5,612 nucleotides of DNA from Modestobacter sp. GTDB taxonomy: Bacteria > Actinomycetota > Actinomycetes > Mycobacteriales > Geodermatophilaceae. Under the pieces are notes generated by a model, which saw nothing but the letters and a program-made list of their open reading frames with translations, was not told the DNA's origin and searched no databases. Below, in pieces: positions 1 to 4,584 of the stretch; positions within the stretch are counted from its first letter, which is position 1, and the number at the start of each line of letters is the position of its first letter. The position numbers and the translations under genes were made by a program. The DNA lies in NCBI GenBank assembly GCA_025965635.1, contig JAOPWO010000289.1:1-5612 (forward strand), given 5' to 3'.

Positions 1-214
1 CCGCCGCGCGCCAGCCGCCCGGCCCGGCCTGCAGCGGCCGGCGGACCAGGTCGGCGTTCGACGCCCAGGCGCCCACCGGAGTGACCCGCAGCCGCGGCCG
101 CTGCTGGGACAGGGCAGCGATGACGACGGTCAGGGCGGCCAGCTCCTCAGGCGTCGGCTCGCCCGTGAGCACCCGCAGCAGCGGGCGGGCGGGCTCGGTC
201 CCACTCGCACTCAC
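1..214 (-). CDS. accE: Acyl-CoA carboxylase epsilon subunit, partial (3' end beyond the window)
   Basis: Small non-catalytic subunit of actinobacterial acyl-CoA carboxylases. In the family it binds the beta subunit and stimulates formation of the alpha-beta holoenzyme in the cytoplasm. About 71 codons are visible, starting with GTG at 214. Seen: the family's N-terminal strand-helix block LLRVLTGEPTPEELAAL at residues 12-28, a hydrophobic helix VVIAAL (30-35), then a W50 region and the C-terminal signature RRPLQAGPGGWRA (58-70). Epsilon subunits usually end within a few residues of this GxWR block, so little should be missing. The start overlaps the TGA of the upstream carboxyltransferase gene (GTGA, 4-base overlap) and has no Shine-Dalgarno sequence, so translation is probably coupled. 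The family assignment rests on this pattern plus the neighbouring beta subunit. The protein is short, so the sequence alone would be weaker evidence. Confidence 0.88.
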   Translation of the reverse strand, partial: MSASGTEPARPLLRVLTGEPTPEELAALTVVIAALSQQRPRLRVTPVGAWASNADLVRRPLQAGPGGWRAA

Positions 215-1839
215 AGGGGGATGTTCCCGTGCTTCTTGGGTGGCAGCGTCTCCCGCTTGTTCGCCAGCAGACGCAGCGCGCGGACGATGTGCACCCGGGT
301 GTGCGACGGCGGGATCACCGCGTCCACGTAACCGCGGTCGGCGGCGACGTAGGGGTTGGCGAGGGTGTCCTCGTACTCGGTGATCAGCTCGGCGCGCAGC
401 GCGTCCGGGTCCTCCGCCGCGGCCAGCTCTTTGCGGTAGAGGATGCCGACCGCCCCCTGGGCGCCGATGACCGCGATCTGCGCCGTCGGCCAGGCCAGGT
501 TGACGTCGGCCCCCAGGTGCTTGGAGCCCATGACGTCGTACGCGCCGCCGTAGGCCTTGCGGGTGATGACCGTGATCAACGGGACGGTGGCCTCGGCGTA
601 GGCGTAGAGCAGCTTCGCGCCGCGGCGGATGATCCCGTTCCACTCCTGGGACGTGCCGGGCAGGAACCCGGGGACGTCGACGAAGGTCAGCACCGGGATG
701 TTGAAGGCGTCACAGGTGCGGACGAAGCGCGCCGCCTTCTCACTGGCGTCGATGTCCAGGGTGCCGGCGAGCTGCGTGGGCTGGTTGGCCACGACACCCA
801 CCGGGCGACCCTCCACGCGCCCGAAGCCGACCAGGATGTTGGGTGCGAAGAGGGCCTGCACCTCCAGGAACTCCCCGTCGTCCAGCACGTGCTCCACGAC
901 GGTGTGCATGTCGTAGGGCGTGTTGGGCGAGTCGGGGATGAACGTGTCGAGCTCGAGGTCGAGATCGGTGACGGCGTCGGGCAACGTCACATCGGCGGGG
1001 GGCGTCTCGACGATCGGCAGCGGGTCGAGGTTGTTGCTGGGCAGGTGGGCCAGCAGCGCCTTGACGTAGTCGAGCGCGTCCGCCTCGTCCTCGGCCAGGT
1101 AGTGCGCGACACCGGACTTGGTGTTGTGGGTGCGCGCGCCGCCGAGCTCCTCCAGGGTGACGTCCTCGCCGGTCACCGTCTTGACCACGTCGGGCCCGGT
1201 GATGAACATCTGGCTGGTCTTGTCGACCATCACGATGAAGTCGGTGAGCGCGGGGGAGTAGACGTGGCCGCCGGCCGCCGCGCCCATCACCAGCGAGATC
1301 TGCGGGACGACGCCGGAGGCGTGCACGTTGCGCCGGAAGATCTCCGCGTACAGGCCGAGGGAGACCACGCCCTCCTGGATCCGCGCGCCGCCACCCTCGT
1401 TGATGCCGATGACCGGGCACCCGGTGCGCACGGCCAGGTCGAGCACCTTGCAGATCTTCTCGCCGTAGACCTCACCGAGGCTGCCGCCGAACACCGTGAC
1501 GTCCTGGGAGAACACGCAGACCGGCCGGCCGTCGACCGTGCCGTGGCCGGTCACCACGCCGTCGCCGAAGGGGCGGCGGGCGTCCATCCCGAAGTTGGTG
1601 GAGCGGTGGCGGGCGAACTCGTCCAACTCGGTGAACGAGCCGGGGTCCAACAGCGCCTCGATCCGCTCGCGGGCGGTCATCTTCCCGGCGGCGTGCTGTT
1701 TCTCCACGGCCCGGGCGGACCCCGCGTGGGTGGCCTCCCGGACGCGCCGCTCGAAGTCGGCCAGCTTTCCGGCGGTGGTGTGGATGTCGATGTCGTCGGG
1801 GACGTGCTCCCCGGCGCTCTCGAGCTCGGCGGCGCTCAC
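211..1839 (-). CDS. pccB: Acyl-CoA (propionyl-CoA-type) carboxylase beta subunit, carboxyltransferase
   Basis: Carboxyltransferase subunit that moves the carboxyl group from biotin (on the alpha subunit) to acyl-CoA. It makes methylmalonyl-CoA and possibly malonyl-CoA for fatty-acid and polyketide synthesis. The 542-residue length matches the PccB/AccD5 family. Seen: N-terminal TAGKLADFERR and AGKMTARERIEALLDPGSF; the first crotonase-fold half with FSQDVTVFGGS (110-120), oxyanion-type GGGARIQEGV (149-158) and GAAAGGHVYSPALTDF (186-201); the second half with VDVPGFLPG (387-395), GIIRRGAKL (402-410), RKAYGGAYDVMGSK (427-440) and LAWPTAQIAV; and the typical C-terminus LPPKKHGNIPL. D435 aligns, by my count from the C-terminus, with the Asp (D422 in Streptomyces coelicolor PccB) known to govern propionyl- versus acetyl-CoA choice, favouring propionyl-CoA use. 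The GTG start lies 8 nt after a TACGCT -10 box. A GGAG lies only 2 nt before it, too close to be a normal ribosome-binding site. Conserved sequence begins near residue 17, so a slightly later start cannot be excluded. Confidence 0.96.
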   Translation of the reverse strand: MSAAELESAGEHVPDDIDIHTTAGKLADFERRVREATHAGSARAVEKQHAAGKMTARERIEALLDPGSFTELDEFARHRSTNFGMDARRPFGDGVVTGHGTVDGRPVCVFSQDVTVFGGSLGEVYGEKICKVLDLAVRTGCPVIGINEGGGARIQEGVVSLGLYAEIFRRNVHASGVVPQISLVMGAAAGGHVYSPALTDFIVMVDKTSQMFITGPDVVKTVTGEDVTLEELGGARTHNTKSGVAHYLAEDEADALDYVKALLAHLPSNNLDPLPIVETPPADVTLPDAVTDLDLELDTFIPDSPNTPYDMHTVVEHVLDDGEFLEVQALFAPNILVGFGRVEGRPVGVVANQPTQLAGTLDIDASEKAARFVRTCDAFNIPVLTFVDVPGFLPGTSQEWNGIIRRGAKLLYAYAEATVPLITVITRKAYGGAYDVMGSKHLGADVNLAWPTAQIAVIGAQGAVGILYRKELAAAEDPDALRAELITEYEDTLANPYVAADRGYVDAVIPPSHTRVHIVRALRLLANKRETLPPKKHGNIPL

Positions 1840-1846
1840 GGCTCCG

Positions 1847-1852
1847 TAGCGT
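1847..1852 (+). promoter_or_regulatory. Predicted -10 box of birA (TAGCGT), leaderless
   Basis: On the plus strand TAGCGT fits TAnnnT and is followed by 7 nt (AGGTGAC) and then the birA GTG at 1860. This is the usual spacing for leaderless actinobacterial mRNAs. No Shine-Dalgarno sequence at a useful distance competes with this reading. The would-be -35 region lies in pccB codons and shows no TTGAC-like hexamer. The seven bases 1847-1853 (TAGCGTA) serve both strands. Confidence 0.55.
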
Positions 1853-1853
1853 A
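1848..1853 (-). promoter_or_regulatory. Predicted -10 box of pccB-accE (TACGCT), near-leaderless
   Basis: On the minus strand TACGCT fits the actinobacterial TAnnnT -10 consensus and is followed by 8 nt and then the pccB GTG. RNA would start at or within a base or two of the start codon. No convincing -35 hexamer is seen 16-18 bp upstream, inside the first codons of birA. The box shares its bases with the birA -10 box on the other strand. Confidence 0.55.
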
Positions 1854-1859
1854 GGTGAC

Positions 1860-2708
1860 GTGACGGACACCGACTCCCCAGCTCCCGACCGCCCTGGTCT
1901 CGACGGCGCCGCGCTGACCGCCGCTCTTGCCGACAGCGGGCTGTGGCGGTCGGTGGAGGTGGTCGAGCAGGTCGGGTCGACCAACGCCGCCCTCGTCGCG
2001 GCGGCCGCCGCCGACGCCCCCGAGGGCACGGTCCTGGTCGCCGAGCACCAGGCGGCCGGCCGCGGGCGGCTGGACCGGGTGTGGACGTCCCCGCCGCGGG
2101 CCGGGCTGACCGTCTCCCTGCTGCTCCGCCCGGACGTCCCGGCCGCCCGCCGGGCGTGGCTGTCGCTGCTGACCGGGGTGGCGCTCGCCGAGGCGGTGTC
2201 GACCGCGGCCGGGGTGCGCGCCTCGCTCAAGTGGCCCAACGACCTGCTCGCCCCGGACGGGGCCAAGCTGGCCGGCATCCTGGCCGAGTCGTCCGGGCGC
2301 GCGGTGGTGGTGGGCGTCGGGCTGAACGTGTCGACGACGGCCGACGAGCTCCCCGACACCGGCACCTCGCTGGCCCTGGTCCGGGGCGTCGCCCCGGAGG
2401 GGGCCTCCGGCGCTGGGGTGGACCGGGCCGCCGTGCTGCTGGCCTTCCTGCGGGCCTTCGAGCGCCGCTACCTGCGCTGGGTGCAGGTGCTCGGCGACCC
2501 GGTGTCCTCCGGCCTGGCGGCGGACTACCTGGCCTGGTGCTCGACGGTCGGGACGAGGGTCACGGTGACCCTGCCCGACGGGTCGACGCTCGAGGGTGTC
2601 GCCGAGGCGGTCGACTGGGACGGCCGGCTGGTGGTCCGGGGCCCGGCCGGCCCGGTCGAGCTGGCCGCCGGCGACGTCCGGCACGTGCGGCGCGCGTCGC
2701 GGCCCTGA
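1860..2708 (+). CDS. birA: Biotin-[acetyl-CoA-carboxylase] ligase, class I
   Basis: Cytoplasmic enzyme that activates biotin with ATP to biotinyl-5'-AMP and attaches it to the carrier lysine of biotin carboxylases. Its expected client here is the alpha (BCCP-containing) subunit that partners PccB. The protein has 282 residues. Seen in order: VGSTNAAL (38-45); the biotin-binding loop AGRGRLDRVWTSP (66-78); KWPNDLL (124-130); AKLAGILAE (135-143), where K136 matches the E. coli BirA catalytic lysine K183; GVGLNV (152-157); and the C-terminal SH3-like domain from about residue 226 (CSTVGTRVTVTLPDG to the end). No N-terminal helix-turn-helix precedes the catalytic domain, only about 35 residues. 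It is therefore a monofunctional class I ligase, not a transcriptional repressor. The GTG at 1860 is the first usable start: an earlier GTG at 1855 is out of frame and meets TGA after one codon. It is divergent from pccB with a 20-bp gap, and birA beside a carboxylase beta gene also occurs in Mycobacterium tuberculosis (accD5/birA). Confidence 0.95.
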   Translation: MTDTDSPAPDRPGLDGAALTAALADSGLWRSVEVVEQVGSTNAALVAAAAADAPEGTVLVAEHQAAGRGRLDRVWTSPPRAGLTVSLLLRPDVPAARRAWLSLLTGVALAEAVSTAAGVRASLKWPNDLLAPDGAKLAGILAESSGRAVVVGVGLNVSTTADELPDTGTSLALVRGVAPEGASGAGVDRAAVLLAFLRAFERRYLRWVQVLGDPVSSGLAADYLAWCSTVGTRVTVTLPDGSTLEGVAEAVDWDGRLVVRGPAGPVELAAGDVRHVRRASRP

Positions 2709-2735
2709 CGGGCCCTCGTGCGTCATCCTGTCCGT

Positions 2736-3347
2736 GTGCCCTACCCGGACAAGGTCCTCACCGACGACGAGGAGGTCGTCCTCCACCTGCACCCGCACTG
2801 GCTGACGGTCTTCTGGCCGGTCGTGGCCTTCCTGGTGCTGGTCGGGGTCGCCTCCTTCGGTGCCGCACTGGCACCCGCCGGCCCGCAGCAGGGCCTCTGG
2901 CGGCTGGTCGTGGTGGGGGTCGCGGTGCTCCTCGCAGGCCGGCTGGTGGCGGTGCCGCTGCTGCGCTGGCGGACCACCCACTACGTGATCACCACGCGCC
3001 GGTTGCTGCACCGGGTCGGCGTCCTCGCCCGGTCGGGGCGCGACATCGGCCTGTCCCGCATCACCGATGTCTCCTACCGGCAGAGCGTGTGGGACCGGGT
3101 GATCAACTCCGGCACGATCACCATCGAGACGGCCGGGGAGGGCGGTCCCACGGTGTTCTCCGCCATCCCCGACAGCGACGGCGTGCAGCAGCTGCTCAAC
3201 CAGCTCGTCGAGGAGGACGCCGAGCGGCGCGCCCGGGAGGCGGGCGGCCACGTCCCGGACGCCGGCCGGTGGAGCGACACCGGCGAGTGGAGCGACACCG
3301 GCGAGTGGAGCGACCCCGACCACCGGCACACCCGACCCCAGCCCTGA
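2736..3347 (+). CDS. Membrane protein with bacterial PH (DUF304-like) domain
   Basis: Probable inner-membrane protein of 203 residues and unknown specific function. Seen: a short N-terminus MPYPDKVLTDDEEVVLHLHPHW; two hydrophobic helices (about 23-46 and 54-76) split by a short AGPQQG turn; then a cytoplasmic bPH_2-type domain (about 77-160) with the usual THYVITTRRLLHRVGVLAR entry, DIGLSRITDVSYRQ, and a beta-rich GTITIETAGEGG segment. It ends in an acidic, repeat-bearing tail (about 160-203). The start at 2736 is chosen because homologues, including as I recall the M. tuberculosis protein beside birA (Rv3278c), begin with a similar YPxxVL motif. An in-frame GTG at 2718 would add six residues. 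No Shine-Dalgarno sequence is seen. The gene begins 27 bases after the birA stop, so co-transcription is likely. A weak CATCCT, 6 nt before the GTG, could be a poor -10 box. The repeated birA neighbourhood suggests an envelope or lipid link, which is inference only. Confidence 0.85.
   Translation: MPYPDKVLTDDEEVVLHLHPHWLTVFWPVVAFLVLVGVASFGAALAPAGPQQGLWRLVVVGVAVLLAGRLVAVPLLRWRTTHYVITTRRLLHRVGVLARSGRDIGLSRITDVSYRQSVWDRVINSGTITIETAGEGGPTVFSAIPDSDGVQQLLNQLVEEDAERRAREAGGHVPDAGRWSDTGEWSDTGEWSDPDHRHTRPQP
3270..3314 (+). repeat. 18-bp in-frame tandem repeat, 2.5 copies (WSDTGE)
   Basis: The unit TGGAGCGACACCGGCGAG occurs exactly at 3270-3287 and 3288-3305. A third copy matches for nine bases (TGGAGCGAC, 3306-3314) before diverging. 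The unit is a multiple of three and encodes WSDTGE-WSDTGE-WSDPDH near the C-terminus of the PH-domain protein. The copies are identical at the DNA level, which points to recent slippage or duplication in a disordered acidic tail. Confidence 0.92.
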
Positions 3348-3355
3348 CCTGTCGC

Positions 3356-3390
3356 GCGGCGCGCGCCGCACCGTGACCGTTCCGTCACGG
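3356..3390 (+). terminator. Palindrome plus hairpin after the birA operon, possible terminator or operator
   Basis: Two symmetric elements lie just after the PH-domain gene. One is a perfect 14-base palindrome GCGGCGCGCGCCGC (3356-3369). The other is a perfect inverted repeat CCGTGAC / GTCACGG with a six-base loop (3371-3377 and 3384-3390). There is no T-run, so this is not a classical intrinsic terminator, though actinobacterial terminators often lack one. Position between two transcription units supports termination. Position about 15 bp upstream of the sbcD promoter also allows a protein-binding site. Confidence 0.35.
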
Positions 3391-3405
3391 CGTGCCTGGC
3401 CGGTT

Positions 3406-3428
3406 CTGTCGGTGGGCGCACCTACCGT
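3406..3428 (+). promoter_or_regulatory. Predicted DNA-damage (PafBC/RecA-independent type) promoter of sbcDC
   Basis: The sequence reads C-TGTCGGTG, eight bases, then TACCGT. It fits the mycobacterial RecA-independent damage promoter consensus tTGTCRgtg-N8-TAnnnT at every position except the weakly conserved first t. The TACCGT box ends 7 nt before the sbcD ATG at 3436, so the transcript should be leaderless, and no Shine-Dalgarno sequence is present. In mycobacteria this motif is controlled by the PafBC regulator. Its presence before a DNA-repair operon makes the match more believable, but activity in this organism is inferred. Confidence 0.65.
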
Positions 3429-3435
3429 CCGCCCC

Positions 3436-4584
3436 ATGCGACTGCTGCACACGTCGGACTGGCACATCGGCCGGTCCCTGCACGGCACCGACCTGCTCGC
3501 CGAGCAGGAGGCGGTGCTGGGCGGCCTGGCCGACGTGGTGGTCGCCGAGGGCGTCGACGTGGTCCTGGTCGCCGGCGACGTCTACGACCGGGCGGTGCCC
3601 TCGGCCGACGCCACCGCCGTGCTGGACCGGGTGCTCACCCGGCTGCGGGCGGCCGGTGCCGCGGTCGTGCTCACCCCGGGCAACCACGACTCCGCCCGCC
3701 GGCTGGGCTTCGCCTCCGGGCTGCTCGCGGTCAGCGGCGTGCACGTCCGGGCCGCGACGCCGCTGCTCGACCAGCCGGTGCTGCTCGCCGACGAGCACGG
3801 GGAGGTCGCCGTGTACGGGCTGCCCTACCTGGAGCCCGACATCGCCCGGCACGAGCTGGGGTTGACCGAGGGGCGTAGCCACGAGGCGGTGCTGGCTGCG
3901 GCGATGGACCGGGTGCGGGCCGACCTGTCCCTCCGCCCGGGCACCCGCTCGGTCGTCCTGGCGCACGCGTTCGTCGGCGGCGGGTTGCCCAGCGACAGCG
4001 AGCGGGACATCTGCGTGGGCGGCGTCGACCTGGTGCCCGCCGCCGTCTTCGACGGGGTCGACTACGTGGCCCTCGGCCATCTGCACCGCCCCCAGACACT
4101 GACCCCGCGGGTTCGCTACAGCGGGTCCCCGCTGGCCTACTCCTTCGGAGAGGCGGGCCACGACAAGCAGGCGTGGCTGGTCGACCTGGACGCCGACGGG
4201 CTCGCCGCGGTCCGCCCCGTGCCGCTGCCGGCCCCGCGGCGCCTCGCGGTGCTCGTCGGTGAGCTGGAGACGCTGCTCACCGATGCGGCGCACACGGTCG
4301 TGGCAGACCACTTCGTCTCCGTCCGGCTGACCGACCCGGTCCGTCCGGTCGATCCGATGCGCAAACTGCAGGTCCGTTTCCCGCACTGCGTGCACCTGGA
4401 GTGGGCGGGCAGCGGCCTGCCCGGCGACGGGCGCAGCTACGCCGAGCGGCTGGCCGGCCGCACCGATCTCCAGATCGCGGGGGAGTTCGTCCGGCACGTG
4501 CGCGGGCAGGAGCCCACTGACGCCGAACGCGAGCTGCTGGGCCGTGCCCTGCTCACCGCCGGCCGTGAGGAGGCCGCCCGATGA
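3436..4584 (+). CDS. sbcD: DNA double-strand-break nuclease subunit SbcD (Mre11-like)
   Basis: Metal-dependent (Mn2+) nuclease of the SbcCD complex. It trims and cleaves DNA hairpins and ends, including protein-blocked ends, in repair and replication. The 382-residue length is usual for the family. Calcineurin-like phosphoesterase motifs are all present: LLHTSDWHIGR (D8, H10), LVAGDVYDRAVPS (D48), LTPGNHDSARR (N83, H84, D85), LAHAFVGGG (H177) and ALGHLHRPQ (H215, H217). A YSGSPLAYSFGEA block (228-240) follows, then the C-terminal cap region. No key residue is missing, so it should be active. The ATG at 3436 is chosen because family members start with MR-LLHTSDWH. In-frame codons upstream (from a GTG at 3373) lie inside the hairpin and promoter region and resemble nothing. 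Its stop overlaps sbcC in ATGA. Transcription probably begins at the ATG from the damage-type promoter just upstream. Confidence 0.96.
   Translation: MRLLHTSDWHIGRSLHGTDLLAEQEAVLGGLADVVVAEGVDVVLVAGDVYDRAVPSADATAVLDRVLTRLRAAGAAVVLTPGNHDSARRLGFASGLLAVSGVHVRAATPLLDQPVLLADEHGEVAVYGLPYLEPDIARHELGLTEGRSHEAVLAAAMDRVRADLSLRPGTRSVVLAHAFVGGGLPSDSERDICVGGVDLVPAAVFDGVDYVALGHLHRPQTLTPRVRYSGSPLAYSFGEAGHDKQAWLVDLDADGLAAVRPVPLPAPRRLAVLVGELETLLTDAAHTVVADHFVSVRLTDPVRPVDPMRKLQVRFPHCVHLEWAGSGLPGDGRSYAERLAGRTDLQIAGEFVRHVRGQEPTDAERELLGRALLTAGREEAAR
4567..4573 (+). promoter_or_regulatory. Strong ribosome-binding site for sbcC (GAGGAGG)
   Basis: GAGGAGG lies within the last codons of sbcD, 7 nt before the sbcC ATG at 4581. 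It is a near-perfect Shine-Dalgarno sequence and fixes the sbcC start. It is the only good ribosome-binding site in the window; the other starts are leaderless-type, coupled or unclear. Confidence 0.85.

Noticed and set aside
229..1854. A 541-codon open frame on the plus strand, fully antisense to pccB
   Set aside because: Its translation is rich in Val/Gly/Arg/Asp with no recognisable motif, and pccB on the other strand is a full-length family match. Long antisense frames are expected in such GC-rich coding DNA.
1855..1863. GTG ACG TGA mini-frame just before and overlapping the birA start
   Set aside because: If the transcript starts near 1860 as the -10 box predicts, this GTG is not in the RNA.
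1848..1869. A PafBC-like element for pccB on the minus strand (TGTCCGTC-N8-TACGCT)
   Set aside because: The spacing is exact, but only six of eight upstream bases match and the conserved purine is replaced by C. The gene has no link to DNA repair, so chance is the better explanation.
2718..2735. Longer start of the PH-domain protein at GTG 2718
   Set aside because: It adds six residues (MRHPVR) before the conserved YPDKVL beginning and has no better ribosome-binding site. It is possible but less likely.
3373..3388. A CRP-like site, GTGA...TCAC, before sbcD
   Set aside because: The half-sites are separated by eight bases, whereas CRP sites need six, so it does not fit. The symmetry is reported as a hairpin or unknown operator instead.
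3373..3435. Longer sbcD start at GTG 3373 adding 21 residues
   Set aside because: The extension covers the hairpin and the promoter motif, has no similarity to SbcD proteins, and the family begins at MR-LLHTSDWH.
1836..3488. A 550-codon open frame on the minus strand across birA, the PH-domain gene and the start of sbcD
   Set aside because: It crosses three well-supported genes and both strong non-coding signals, and its product is low-complexity Arg/Pro/Gly/His-rich. It is a GC shadow.
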